Positions 51,872 through 61,469 are shown, numbered from the stretch's first letter. The stretch: DNA of 64,000 nt from Pseudomonas rustica (GCF_018336155.1 NZ_JAGYHF010000008.1:124001-188000); one strand, 5' to 3'. Translations and numbers: made by a program. The notes: a model not told the origin generated them from the letters alone.

Positions 51872-52504
51872 TTAAAATGACATGCCTTCAGACACCTGAA
51901 TCAGCATTTCTTCAACTAGATGTGTGCCGTGAGACGTAGTGACCATTGCCAGTGGGCTTTTTCCCAAAAAACGGGCTTTGGGTTTGGAAAGCCATTGTTT
52001 GGCCTTCCCTTCGTCCCCGAACATGATCTCGGCCATGGCGGTAATGTGTGCGAACCGGAACAGGCGATCGCTCTCATCCGACGTTAAAAGCTGATCGCTT
52101 GCCAATTTTGTTTTGAGCGTTTTGGGGTGAATGATTATGTCGCGTTCTTGCGGATTTACGGTGCCATCAGCACAAAGCGATGAAATCAGGCCGGCCGAAA
52201 AGCCAGCTACTATCATGTCGTGAATGTCTTGATCCGAAGCGTTGGAAGGGATATGGAGATACGCAGCCAACCGCTTGCGGTAAGCATGATAGGCATCCTC
52301 ACGCAGGACTCCAGCAAACATCGGCCGTACTGATATTGCACTGTTCATGGGCGTCAGCACTAATGTGCCATTTGCTATCGTTAGCTCTAAATGATCACCA
52401 ACACCTAACCCCATTTGGTCAAGCAACTCTGGAGGTAGGTCAATGATGATGTCGCCAGTACCGTCCTCAGTATTCTGGCACTTGACTATCCAATGCTCGC
52501 TCAT
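51872..52504 (-). CDS. AbrB-type antitoxin fused to an Xre/MbcA/ParS (DUF2384) domain
   Basis: 210 residues from the ATG at 52504; the ORF extends upstream but the family start is MSEHWIVKCQNTEDGTGDII. Residues 1-50 form a swapped-hairpin AbrB domain (IDLPPELLDQMGLGVGDHLE). The C-terminal 70 (AHITAMAEIMFGDEGKAKQW, GKSPLAMVTTSHGTHLVEEM) match the DUF2384 antitoxin domain, which normally neutralises RES-type toxins. No RES or other toxin is adjacent. Divergent from the exonuclease. It may be a stand-alone regulator or a lost toxin's antitoxin. Confidence 0.72.
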   Translation of the reverse strand: MSEHWIVKCQNTEDGTGDIIIDLPPELLDQMGLGVGDHLELTIANGTLVLTPMNSAISVRPMFAGVLREDAYHAYRKRLAAYLHIPSNASDQDIHDMIVAGFSAGLISSLCADGTVNPQERDIIIHPKTLKTKLASDQLLTSDESDRLFRFAHITAMAEIMFGDEGKAKQWLSKPKARFLGKSPLAMVTTSHGTHLVEEMLIQVSEGMSF

Positions 52505-52731
52505 GATTGTCCGGCCCTCATCCGCGACTAGAGAATGACACACATCATTATGCTCGGGCGCAGAGCTGACCAAAGGAACGTGCACTCCTCCAGTAGACAT
52601 GCACTGCCGCTGCTCGAACGCCGGATAGCGAGTGCAACAGCAAAAAATGGGGCAATGGCTTTGCCGCCTTTCCACCGTCACATGGTTACGAGCTTGAGCG
52701 TGATCTGGCAACTACACGAAAAGGATATGAC

Positions 52732-53280
52732 ATGAACCCTGATGAGCTTTATGTTTCCGTCGACGTCGAGACTTCTGGACCTATACCAGGCGAATACAGC
52801 CTGCTTTCCATTGGAGCTTGCCTTGTAGATCAACCTGCCACGTCCATCTATCTTGAACTACGACCTGACAGTCCAAAACACGACCCAGAAGCACTGGCAG
52901 TATCGGGGCTGAGTCTGGAGAAGCTGGAGCGCGAAGGACTCACTCCGCAACAGGCGATGCTGACATTTGGTGAATGGCTGAAATCGTCCTGCCAAACGGG
53001 GCAAAAGGTCATTTTCGTAGGACTCAATGCGCCGTTTGACTGGTCATTCGTCAATTACTACTTCCACAAATACCTGGAAACCAACCCCTTTGGTTTTACC
53101 GCCATCGACATGAAGGCCTACTTTATGGGCGCTTTAGGTTGCAGCTGGCAGGAAACAAAATCATCCAAGATGACCGCTGCGCTGAAGCCACTCAGCGAGC
53201 CGAACCATAACGCATTGGATGATGCCCGCTTTCAGGCAGAGCTCTTCGCCCTGATGCTAGCGGGTAAAGATAAACGCTGA
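52732..53280 (+). CDS. DEDD 3'-5' exonuclease
   Basis: 182 residues. Exonuclease motifs: SVDVETSGPIPGEYSLLSIG (D11, E13), GLNAPFDWSFVNYYF (Exo II Asp) and the final HNALDDARFQAELF (Exo III His-x4-Asp), so DEDDh class. Acts on RNA or DNA ends. Convergent with cap3 (28 bp apart) and at the edge of a CBASS operon; similar exonuclease genes (I recall the name Cap18) accompany some CBASS loci, so a defence role is plausible but not shown. Confidence 0.82.
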   Translation: MNPDELYVSVDVETSGPIPGEYSLLSIGACLVDQPATSIYLELRPDSPKHDPEALAVSGLSLEKLEREGLTPQQAMLTFGEWLKSSCQTGQKVIFVGLNAPFDWSFVNYYFHKYLETNPFGFTAIDMKAYFMGALGCSWQETKSSKMTAALKPLSEPNHNALDDARFQAELFALMLAGKDKR

Positions 53281-53308
53281 CCTGCCTTCCACCTCACGGA
53301 CTTAAAGC

Positions 53309-53791
53309 TCATCTGACCCAGGCTGCCTCAACATATCGGCCGTCCCTGAACGACCACGCCTTGATACCTTCAGGTTTTTCGGACTTGCCGACAATAACGG
53401 CTATCGGGTGCGGCAAATCCTGCGTGTAACGTGCAGCAAATTTGGAGAAACTTCCGATATCTGCCGGAGAGATCACCGGAACGGATTGGGGGTGTGTATG
53501 CCAGTAGCCCACCAGACGTAACCCTTGTTCGTTGGCAGCCCTGATCTCCTGACGGCACCGCTCCGCATCCAACTCTAGCCAAGACCAACCTGACCGATCG
53601 GCGCGATGAGGCACCGTGGCCAAGGCCAACAGCAGACCTTTCGGATCAACCGGATTGACGAATAACTGTCCCCCTCGCTCCACGCCAAAAAGGCCCTGCC
53701 GATGACTATCGAAGATGTTCGCGACAGCTTGGGACACCAATAGCTCGGTATTCACCTCCGGCCATCGCCAGCGCCATGCGATATCCGTCAT
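53309..53791 (-). CDS. cap3: CBASS Cap3 JAMM isopeptidase
   Basis: 160 residues. Metal-dependent JAMM/MPN+ peptidase: E38 (GVERGG), H98-x-H100 in GYWHTHPQSVP and S108-x2-D111 (SPADIG) are all present, so it should be active. Cap3 cleaves the isopeptide bond Cap2 makes between the CD-NTase C-terminus and targets. Last gene of the operon; ATG overlaps the cap2 stop by 4 bp. Confidence 0.92.
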   Translation of the reverse strand: MTDIAWRWRWPEVNTELLVSQAVANIFDSHRQGLFGVERGGQLFVNPVDPKGLLLALATVPHRADRSGWSWLELDAERCRQEIRAANEQGLRLVGYWHTHPQSVPVISPADIGSFSKFAARYTQDLPHPIAVIVGKSEKPEGIKAWSFRDGRYVEAAWVR

Positions 53792-55572
53792 ACCATTTCA
53801 TCCTTATGTTCCGGCCATCCGCGCTCGAGTAGGAGTTGCTGCGCCCCCTCTGGAAGTTTGGGCCCATGGTATTGGCCTCCTAGGCTCGGCACATCTTCAG
53901 GCCTGTAGATACTGCTGACCCAAGATGCAGTGGTGATGTTGCAGGTCAATGCACGTAAAGCCGTGTGCGACACCATAGAGGCGATATTGGTCATCCCCAG
54001 CGATCCGCCTGGAATAAAGCTCTCCCCACAAGCGGGCAGTGGAACCACACCTCCTCCCGGCCACTCGGTAAACTTATGAAGAAAATCGCCGATGTCCGTG
54101 AATAAATGACGGCCATCAAAGGTACCGGCTGGTGCGAATAGCGCGTGGCCTACCTGGGTATACGGTTCGCTCCAGGCTTGTAAAAGTCCCCAAGAAACGC
54201 CGCTGGATTTGGCTCGCCATACAGTGACCTCCGACTGCCAGTCCGCTGTCGTAATCACCACAAGATCTGCGTTATCGAACACTTCTGGTTTGCTGCTCAT
54301 AACTACTTCGGCGAAAGTCGAATAAGCGGTGCATTCTGTAGTCGGAAGATCTAACAGAATCTTGTCCCTCAACGCTGAGGCTTTCAGCCTCCCTAGGCTA
54401 TCCGCTCCCAGAACGTGCCTACCCAGATTGGCTGACACCAGAGTGTCAGGGTCGATGAGGGTAAGGTGGCCGACACCGGAGCGTGCCAGTTGTATTGCCA
54501 CCGCACTGCCTAACGAGCCAACGCCAACACAAACGACCCGAGCATTTTCAAGGTGCTTTGCAGTGCCGCTTATATCGCGGGACAGAATGGACGCACGATC
54601 AAGCACGTCTAGGGCAGTTGCGCGGACAAGTGCCGGAGGATGTGCATTTGCGATGGCTGGCCGGCGGCGCGCTGTGCGCAAGCCAAACTTTGCCCCCCGC
54701 TCTTGCTGTACGCCAAGCGAGCGCACATTGAGGCAATAAGTTGGAGCATCCGTCCCCCCAGGAAGCTCCAGGACAATCCATCGACTCGCCAACGTTCCAT
54801 GCAGCTCAAACCATGCCAGCAATTGCTCGGCATCGTCTGGTTGAAGGTGTGGCGTGAGCCACAGCAATAAATCTTCTGGATCCGGGGTGCGGATATCCGG
54901 ATAAGTCTGAAGCTTAACGTAAAAACCAGGAGTTTCGGCCGCGCGAATGACAGCGGAGCGCCCGACAACCCGTCGGTAATGCCCTTTGAGTGCAGCTATG
55001 TTCGATGCTAGCCAAACCGTTTCCTGACCGGATGGCACAGCCCGGCGCGGATCGCTGAGAGCAAACAACTGCGAGGCAGCCTGAGGTCGATCCAAAAGTA
55101 AAAGGTTCTGGTACGACTGTCCGTGCTGAAAAGACCAGTAGGTAGTGATCTCATTCTGAAATTCGATATCGCGCGCTGCCTGACTTGATCCCATCTTGGA
55201 CAACGAAACGATCTGGGCCAAGCGAGCAAGGCTGTCCTCTACCACGACCTCCGGGGAGCCCATAATGGGGCGTTCCTGAAAGCCATGAAGGCAAAGCCCC
55301 GACTTAGTGGCATGCGGCCAAACCAGCCATGGAGAAGGTTCGACGTTCAGCCGCAAGAGCCCACGGGGAAAGTTGGAGGGGAAACCAATACGCAGTCGCC
55401 GCTCCTGCCCCGTGTAATCGATGGGCAAGGGGAAGTGAAAGCACGCCGCTTCGTCAGCCCGCATGGGTGCGGGCTGGAGCAATGCATCAGCTGCATCCTG
55501 ACCTAGGGTATCTCGCAGTGCGGCGATTCCGCGCTGCAATGGCGTCTTAAGAGGATCAGCCAAGGCGTCCAA
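53788..55572 (-). CDS. cap2: CBASS Cap2 E1-E2 fusion
   Basis: 594 residues. The N-terminal E2-like domain has the catalytic C94 in TKSGLCLHGFQ. The C-terminal ThiF/E1 domain (from about 340) has the ATP site VVCVGVGSLGSAVAIQLARS, LIDPDTLVSANLGRH and the adenylation residues after it, with the E1 cysteine about C515 (PLPACGESF). It conjugates the C-terminal glycine of the CD-NTase to cellular proteins and thereby primes it. 17-bp overlap with the CD-NTase gene. Confidence 0.93.
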   Translation of the reverse strand: MDALADPLKTPLQRGIAALRDTLGQDAADALLQPAPMRADEAACFHFPLPIDYTGQERRLRIGFPSNFPRGLLRLNVEPSPWLVWPHATKSGLCLHGFQERPIMGSPEVVVEDSLARLAQIVSLSKMGSSQAARDIEFQNEITTYWSFQHGQSYQNLLLLDRPQAASQLFALSDPRRAVPSGQETVWLASNIAALKGHYRRVVGRSAVIRAAETPGFYVKLQTYPDIRTPDPEDLLLWLTPHLQPDDAEQLLAWFELHGTLASRWIVLELPGGTDAPTYCLNVRSLGVQQERGAKFGLRTARRRPAIANAHPPALVRATALDVLDRASILSRDISGTAKHLENARVVCVGVGSLGSAVAIQLARSGVGHLTLIDPDTLVSANLGRHVLGADSLGRLKASALRDKILLDLPTTECTAYSTFAEVVMSSKPEVFDNADLVVITTADWQSEVTVWRAKSSGVSWGLLQAWSEPYTQVGHALFAPAGTFDGRHLFTDIGDFLHKFTEWPGGGVVPLPACGESFIPGGSLGMTNIASMVSHTALRALTCNITTASWVSSIYRPEDVPSLGGQYHGPKLPEGAQQLLLERGWPEHKDEMV

Positions 55573-56806
55573 CTGGCTTTACGCTCGACTGAGAGGTTCC
55601 GCCACCGCTGGCCCCTCCGAAGAGCGAACCCATCGAAGCAGAGTTTCGAGTAGTGCCATCCGGTCGGCCAGGCATCGTCCAATTCGCAGGGATTTCATTG
55701 TTTACTGTTGTGATGAACGCCGGCGCAATACCGAAGTTCTTTTTCACTGCCTCGGCAAAAGAATCATTGGATTCAAAACTTTCCAAACCTAATGACACAG
55801 AAGCACTGGCGTCCGCATGCCATTTGGAAAATGCTTGACGATAGCCTTGCCCCTCACCCGGTCGATTCCACTTCTCTGCAAAGTTTTCGCCGTTATCGGC
55901 AGGGTTGCAGACAAAGCAATCGCTACCTCTATACGCAATGTGCTGCGGTATTCTGCGAACGATTTCCAAAATTGCATCGAGCGGTGCCAATGGCTTTGAC
56001 TGGGACTCTTTCACGACATCCAGGTATGCGTGAGTGGCCAGGGTCGTAATGACCGCAGAAATTGGGCGAGTATCAGCGCTTTTTGTCTTGATAGCCCATT
56101 CATCGCGATGCCGCTTCAGCAGCTTTATGGTCGCGCGCAGGGGATCTTGATCGATGTAATCCTGATAGTGCGGCAAAGGATCTTGTGTCGCGGCATCAAG
56201 CATTCTCTGGCTTTTGGCAATCACCAAGCTTTCCAGAAAGATTTCCTGGGCGGAAGCGACCTGCAACCAATTCGAGTAAGGAATAGGGCTGCTTGCTTTC
56301 CACCCTGTGACCCGATCCGGAACCTCCAGCTTACCCTCGCCGTTTGCTTCGCCATTTCCGTTGATCGCGCGTGCAGGTGTGACGTCGATGTGGAAGCCTG
56401 GATTTTCGTCGGCATAAACGATGCGGATGCCCCGACGTAATTGTTTAACTTCTTCCTGAACGCGGGAGCCTTCCCTAAAACGCTGCTCAATCGCCTCTAG
56501 AACTTCCTTCGCACTAGCGCCTTGAGCGTGAGGGAGCCAGATAATCGCGTCCGCATCAATGGTGTCCAGATCCGCAGGCGCGCCGGGGATTGGCTTGATG
56601 GTCGTTTTCAGCCGCATCGAGCCTTGAACGAAGATATGGGCCTCAGCGAGCAGCGGGTTGTCGGAAGCCGAGAGGATTTTTTCCAGTTGGGAGTAGCGGT
56701 CATTTATTTTTTCGTACTGCGCTTCCGACAGCGAGATTTCCCGCGCGGCGCGAAGCAGAAAATATTCCCAACTGCTGCGCTTGGTCTGTTCGTTGCTCAA
56801 TAGCAT
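55556..56806 (-). CDS. CBASS cyclic-oligonucleotide synthase (CD-NTase)
   Basis: 416 residues. Polymerase-beta-like nucleotidyltransferase: GS at 62-63 (FVQGSMRLKTT), D84-x-D86 (TIDADAIIWL) and D141 in FHIDVTPA give the active-site triad. The protein ends KPVGRLG, with the C-terminal glycine needed for Cap2 conjugation, after a Gly/Ser-rich flexible tail. With a Cap5 effector the partner is usually a clade D or G enzyme; product (cAAA or cGAMP type) cannot be told from the sequence. Confidence 0.93.
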   Translation of the reverse strand: MLLSNEQTKRSSWEYFLLRAAREISLSEAQYEKINDRYSQLEKILSASDNPLLAEAHIFVQGSMRLKTTIKPIPGAPADLDTIDADAIIWLPHAQGASAKEVLEAIEQRFREGSRVQEEVKQLRRGIRIVYADENPGFHIDVTPARAINGNGEANGEGKLEVPDRVTGWKASSPIPYSNWLQVASAQEIFLESLVIAKSQRMLDAATQDPLPHYQDYIDQDPLRATIKLLKRHRDEWAIKTKSADTRPISAVITTLATHAYLDVVKESQSKPLAPLDAILEIVRRIPQHIAYRGSDCFVCNPADNGENFAEKWNRPGEGQGYRQAFSKWHADASASVSLGLESFESNDSFAEAVKKNFGIAPAFITTVNNEIPANWTMPGRPDGTTRNSASMGSLFGGASGGGTSQSSVKPVGRLG

Positions 56807-57973
56807 TTACCTAACCTCCTGGGCCACCGAGCCCAATTGCAGTGTTTGCGTAAACCGATCCTGGTTTTCTTTGTCCCGATCGAAGATCAGGTACGTATGT
56901 TGATGCTGCGTTGTGAGCAACGCGCCAAACTCGATGGCCAATGCCGCAGGAATAGCGGCGAAGACGTGGATAGGGTCAGGAGTCAGAGCTTCAAGCTGAC
57001 TCAGTCGTATTTGAAGTGCGTCGCGAAAGGCATGAATCACTCGACGGTTCTGTACCATCGCATAGCTTGGTTCTGGGATCGACAGCTCTGCAATACGTGC
57101 ACCCGGCAGAGCGTCGGTCACGTCGCGAACTGGGACTTGCGCAGAAATGGAGAGCACCAGCGCCAGTGGCCCGTCGCCTTCGGGGGGAGGTGTAAACAAA
57201 AAAACGGGCGGCTCAGCGGACTGATCGGGCCAGCGCAAACGATGTTCGCGGTGAAAGGAGAAGATCAAGCGCTTGGAACGGTCGCCGATACTCTGGCCCA
57301 GCATCATCAAAGCCGGGATGTCGGCCAAGCCGACTACTGCCAGCGCGGGCGAGTCGCCGTAGGTACCGCCGCGACGCTTGAGTTGCTGTTCCAGCTCATA
57401 CTGGATGCTGTCTTTGACGTTCAGCCAATAGGTAGTGTCGCGGCCGCGTGGTCCTGGCGCAGGGAAAGTGATTTTGATGCCTTGATCGAAGGCGGTTAAT
57501 CCCTCGGCGGACATCGCAGTCAACAGATCGCGAACGGGAATATCGTTGATTGTCTGAAAATGCTGACTTTGGACGATGAGAGGAATGGCTCTACCACCAT
57601 CGGGGGTCGTTGCGGCGAGTCGGATGCGTTCCAGGTACGCTTGGTGTAAACCACTCAAATCATTTTCAGGATACCCATCTGCGTCACGATCAATTTTGTC
57701 ATGACAACCTGGGCACAGGAGCATCAGATTAGCGGTATCGTTTGTGTGCGCCTCAGCATCATGATCCGCGCGTCCCCGAGGGCCTTTGGGACTGGCGGGC
57801 AGAATATGCGCCACTTCGCCCCATCTCATTGGCTTGCCGGCACGATAGTCGAACGTCAGATCCGTACCGCACAGTTCACAATGACCAGCGGTCTGTGTCC
57901 ATACGATCCGCTTCGTCTCATCATTTGTGTTGAAGCGCCCGCTTGCGGGCTTAGCGTCTTCTTGTTCTGCCAT
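56807..57973 (-). CDS. cap5: CBASS effector Cap5 (HNH-SAVED nuclease)
   Basis: 388 residues. N-terminal HNH nuclease with zinc cysteines C32/C35 (HCELCG) and C87/C90-H91 (CPGCH) and the catalytic H56 (EVAHILPAS) and N82 (NDTANLMLL). The C-terminal SAVED domain (about 170-388) has LVLSISAQVPVRDV and YLIFDRDKE. Binding of the second messenger is known to switch such proteins to indiscriminate dsDNA cleavage, killing the infected cell. First gene of the operon, abutting the CD-NTase ATG with no spacer. Confidence 0.93.
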   Translation of the reverse strand: MAEQEDAKPASGRFNTNDETKRIVWTQTAGHCELCGTDLTFDYRAGKPMRWGEVAHILPASPKGPRGRADHDAEAHTNDTANLMLLCPGCHDKIDRDADGYPENDLSGLHQAYLERIRLAATTPDGGRAIPLIVQSQHFQTINDIPVRDLLTAMSAEGLTAFDQGIKITFPAPGPRGRDTTYWLNVKDSIQYELEQQLKRRGGTYGDSPALAVVGLADIPALMMLGQSIGDRSKRLIFSFHREHRLRWPDQSAEPPVFLFTPPPEGDGPLALVLSISAQVPVRDVTDALPGARIAELSIPEPSYAMVQNRRVIHAFRDALQIRLSQLEALTPDPIHVFAAIPAALAIEFGALLTTQHQHTYLIFDRDKENQDRFTQTLQLGSVAQEVR

Positions 57974-58187
57974 TCCGACCTACCCCCGAGAAACATCCAT
58001 GATTGAAAACGATGATGGCAAGATAAGATCATATTAAGGTCATTTGCCTCAATTTCAAGAGAGATATGAGGGTGACGAATGCTGAGTCGGCTTTGAGCCA
58101 GAATGCTCTTGGCCCATCGAAACGCAGTGGTGGCAGCGTTCGTTTTCTGGCAAGTGCTGGTGGGTTAATGGCACTGACCACAGCGTA

Positions 58188-58242
58188 TGTATCGAAATTA
58201 GCGAGTTTATGCAAAAGACATAAACTCGCTAATTTCAATACA
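58188..58242. repeat. 24-bp inverted repeat with 7-bp spacer
   Basis: Arms 58188-58211 and 58219-58242 match at 23 of 24 bases around CAAAAGA. Each arm contains TTAGCGAGTTTATG or its complement. Far too perfect for chance, and not a terminator (no T run). It lies between the CBASS promoter and cusA and resembles a tyrosine-recombinase core site or a transposon remnant; no recombinase is nearby. The rest of 57974-58325 holds only the CBASS promoter and a short GC hairpin at 58289-58309. Confidence 0.7.
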
Positions 58243-58288
58243 CATCGCGCACAGGCCTGATGAAAACGAGCTGTGCAGCTCAAACGAG

Positions 58289-58309
58289 GCTGCAAGAGCA
58301 GCCCCTTTT
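58289..58309. terminator. short GC hairpin downstream of cusA
   Basis: GGCTGC-AAGA-GCAGCC is followed rightward by CCTTTT. It points the wrong way to end cusA efficiently, and on the minus strand the T run is poor. Possible terminator for rightward transcripts. Confidence 0.35.
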
Positions 58310-58325
58310 GTGCATTTTCTCCGCG

Positions 58326-61300
58326 TCAGTCCCTGCCAAGCTCAGCGGATAGGTTTCGACGGCGCATGAGCTGATAGGCAGCCGGAATCACAAACAGCGA
58401 CAGCAAAGGCGCCGTGACCATACCGCCAATCATCGGGGCGGCAATGCGGCTCATTACCTCGCTGCCGGTACCGCTTCCCAAAAGTATAGGTAACAAACCA
58501 GCGATAATCACCGCCACGGTCATGGCCTTGGGGCGAACGCGCTGCACAGCGCCTTCACGAATCGCGGCCATTAACCCGCGTTCTGTGTTGTCACCGAGGT
58601 CTTGACGCTCGGCCCAGGCATTTTTCAGGTAGAGCAGCATGATCACGCCAAATTCGGCAGAAACGCCGGCCAAGGCGATAAAGCCAACCCCGGTGGCAAC
58701 CGACAGGTTGAATCCCAACAGATAAAGAAACCATGCACCGCCCGTGAGGGCAAATGGCAGCGTGGCCATAATCAGCAGGGCCTCGTCGAAGCGGGCAAAT
58801 GTCAGGTAAAGCAGGACGAAGATGATCAGCAGCGTGGCAGGGACCACCAGTTTTAGTCGTGCGTTGGCCCTCTCAAGAAATTCGAACTGACCTGAGTAGC
58901 TCAGGCTCATGCCGGGCTGCAACTTGACCTGCTCGCTGACGAGCCGGCGCAAATCGGCGACTACGGAGGCAATATCCCGGCCGCGCACGTCGATGTACAC
59001 CCAGCCTGAAGGCCGTGCGTTTTCACTTTTGAGCATCGGCGGCCCGTCGTTGACCTTGATCTTCGCCACTGTGCCAAGGGTGATCTGGCTGCCTAGCGGG
59101 GTGTAGATTGGCAACTGCTCCAAAGCGCCAAGCGAATCCCGCCATTCCCGAGGGTAACGGACGTTGATTGGGAAGCGTGCAAGCCCTTCAATGGTCTCGC
59201 CGACATTTTCACCGCCGATAGCGCCGGACACGATCGACTGCACATCGGCGATATTCAGTCCATATCGGGCGGCGGCTTTTCGGTCGATATCCACGTCGAT
59301 GTAACGTCCACCGGTCAATCGCTCGGCCAGCGCCGAACTGACACCGGGTACGCTCTTGGCCACTCGCTCGACCGCCTGAGTCGCGGAATCAATCTCCGTC
59401 AGATTGGTGCCGGCAATCTTTACACCAATGGGGCTTTTGATCCCCGTAGCCAGCATATCGATTCGGTTGCGAATCGGTGGTATCCAGATATTGGTCAACC
59501 CAGGAACTCGCACGACTCGGTCCAGCTCTTCCACCAGTTTTTCCTGAGTCATGCCTGGGCGCCATTGCTCCTGTGGCTTGAACTGGATAGTGGTTTCGAA
59601 CATCTCCAGCGGCGCCGGGTCGGTGGCAGTTTCGGCACGTCCCGCTTTACCGAAGACATGTTCGACCTCCGGCACGGTTTTGATGAGGCGGTCGGTCTGT
59701 TGCAGCAGTTGGGCCGCTTTCTGTGCGGACAATCCAGGCAGAGCCGAAGGCATATAGAGCAGGTCGCCTTCATTCAAAGGCGGAAGAAACTCGCCACCTA
59801 AGCGCGACATTGGCCAAAGCGCACTAAAAAACACCAACGCTGCCACCAGCAGCGTGATCCTCGGTCGCCGCAGCACTGCATCCAGAGCCGGCTGGTAGAT
59901 CCGAATGAGCCAGCGGTTCAGCGGATTGTTTTTTTCACTAGGAATCCGTCCTCGAATCCAATAGCCCATCAATACCGGCACCAAGGTCACTGACAATCCT
60001 GCTGCGGCGGCCATGGCGTAGGTTTTTGTGAAAGCCAGCGGGCCGAACAACCGCCCCTCTTGCGCTTGCAGGGTGAACACCGGAATGAACGAAAGGGTGA
60101 TGATCAACAAACAGAAGAATAGAGCTGGTCCAACTTCAGCCGCTGCTTCGGTCATTACATGCCAATGACGCTCACCCTTCAGTTCCTCACCAGGATTGGC
60201 GACGTGCCAGGCCTCAATCTTCTTGTGTGCGTTTTCGATCATTACCACAGCAGCATCGACCATGGCGCCGATGGCGATGGCTATCCCGCCCAAGGACATG
60301 ATGTTCGCGTTAATCCCTTGGTAGCGCATGACAATAAAGGCCATCAGCACACCGACCGGCAGGGAAATGATCGCCACCAGGGACGAGCGCAGGTGCCAAA
60401 GAAAGATCCCGCAAACCAATGCGACAACGATGAACTCTTCGATGAGCTTGTGGCTGAGATTTTCCACAGCACGGTCGATCAGCTTGCTGCGATCGTAGGT
60501 GGTGACGATTTCCACCCCGGCCGGCAGGCTGCTTTTCAGTTCGTCGAGTTTGGTTTTGACCGCCGCAATGGTCTCGCGAGCATTCTTACCGCTGCGCAAA
60601 ATCACCACGCCGCCAACCGTCTCGCCTTCGCCGTCGAGTTCGGTGATGCCACGGCGCATCTCCGGCCCCAACTGGATCGTGGCGACATCGCCCAAGTTCA
60701 CCGGCACACCGCCCGATCCCAGCTTGAGTGGGATCGCCCGAAAATCATTGAGCGTTTTCAAGTAGCCGGAAGCCCGCACAATGAACTCGGTCTCTGCCAT
60801 CTCCAGCACTGCACCACCAGTTTCCTGGTTAGCCTTGCCGATCGCTTCGCTCACCTCGGCCTGCGTAATACGAAGGCTGGCCAATTTGAGCGGATCTAGC
60901 TGTACCTGGTACTGCTTGACCATGCCGCCCACAGTGGCCACTTCCGCCACATTGGGCAGGGTCTTGAGTTCAAACTTGAGAAACCAGTCCTGAAGGGCGC
61001 GTAGCTGTGCCAGATCATGCCCGCCACTGCGATCCACCAGCGCGTACTGGAAGATCCATCCTACGCCTGTCGCATCTGGCCCCAACGCCGGCTTGGCGCT
61101 GGCCGGCAAGCGGCTTTGTACTTGGCTCAAATACTCCAACACCCGCGAGCGAGCCCAGTACAAGTCAGTGCCGTCTTCGAAAAGCACATAGACAAAGCTG
61201 TCACCGAAAAAGGAATAACCACGCACCGTCTTGGCACCTGGTACTGAGAGCATGGTGGTGGCCAACGGATAGGTGACCTGGTTCTCGACAATCTGGGGTG

Positions 61301-61469
61301 CTTGTCCCGGATAAGGGGTGCGGATGATCACCTGCACATCGGACAAGTCTGGTAGCGCATCAATGGGCGTGCTCTGCACCGACCAAAGGCCCCAGGCCGT
61401 GATAAACAGCGTCGCCAGTAGCACCAGGAATCGGTTGGTTACTGACCAACGAATAAGGGCAGCAATCAT
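58326..61469 (-). CDS. cusA: copper/silver efflux RND pump CusA
   Basis: 1047 residues. HME-RND proton antiporter for Cu(I)/Ag(I). The proton-relay helix reads AIGAMVDAAVVMIENAHKKI, the form of Cu/Ag pumps, unlike the Zn/Cd form in the czcA at 32568. Other family blocks: LPDLSDVQVIIRTPYPGQAP, GVGWIFQYALVDRSGGHDLA, RRGITELDGEGETVGGVVIL and the C-terminal GSGTGSEVMSRIAAPMIGGM. Its ATG overlaps the cusB stop (ATGA). Confidence 0.95.
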   Translation of the reverse strand: MIAALIRWSVTNRFLVLLATLFITAWGLWSVQSTPIDALPDLSDVQVIIRTPYPGQAPQIVENQVTYPLATTMLSVPGAKTVRGYSFFGDSFVYVLFEDGTDLYWARSRVLEYLSQVQSRLPASAKPALGPDATGVGWIFQYALVDRSGGHDLAQLRALQDWFLKFELKTLPNVAEVATVGGMVKQYQVQLDPLKLASLRITQAEVSEAIGKANQETGGAVLEMAETEFIVRASGYLKTLNDFRAIPLKLGSGGVPVNLGDVATIQLGPEMRRGITELDGEGETVGGVVILRSGKNARETIAAVKTKLDELKSSLPAGVEIVTTYDRSKLIDRAVENLSHKLIEEFIVVALVCGIFLWHLRSSLVAIISLPVGVLMAFIVMRYQGINANIMSLGGIAIAIGAMVDAAVVMIENAHKKIEAWHVANPGEELKGERHWHVMTEAAAEVGPALFFCLLIITLSFIPVFTLQAQEGRLFGPLAFTKTYAMAAAAGLSVTLVPVLMGYWIRGRIPSEKNNPLNRWLIRIYQPALDAVLRRPRITLLVAALVFFSALWPMSRLGGEFLPPLNEGDLLYMPSALPGLSAQKAAQLLQQTDRLIKTVPEVEHVFGKAGRAETATDPAPLEMFETTIQFKPQEQWRPGMTQEKLVEELDRVVRVPGLTNIWIPPIRNRIDMLATGIKSPIGVKIAGTNLTEIDSATQAVERVAKSVPGVSSALAERLTGGRYIDVDIDRKAAARYGLNIADVQSIVSGAIGGENVGETIEGLARFPINVRYPREWRDSLGALEQLPIYTPLGSQITLGTVAKIKVNDGPPMLKSENARPSGWVYIDVRGRDIASVVADLRRLVSEQVKLQPGMSLSYSGQFEFLERANARLKLVVPATLLIIFVLLYLTFARFDEALLIMATLPFALTGGAWFLYLLGFNLSVATGVGFIALAGVSAEFGVIMLLYLKNAWAERQDLGDNTERGLMAAIREGAVQRVRPKAMTVAVIIAGLLPILLGSGTGSEVMSRIAAPMIGGMVTAPLLSLFVIPAAYQLMRRRNLSAELGRD

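Noticed and set aside
58066..58260. 64-codon ORF over the inverted repeat
   Set aside because: It is produced by the inverted repeat itself (KLASLCKRHKLAN) and has no ribosome site or family.
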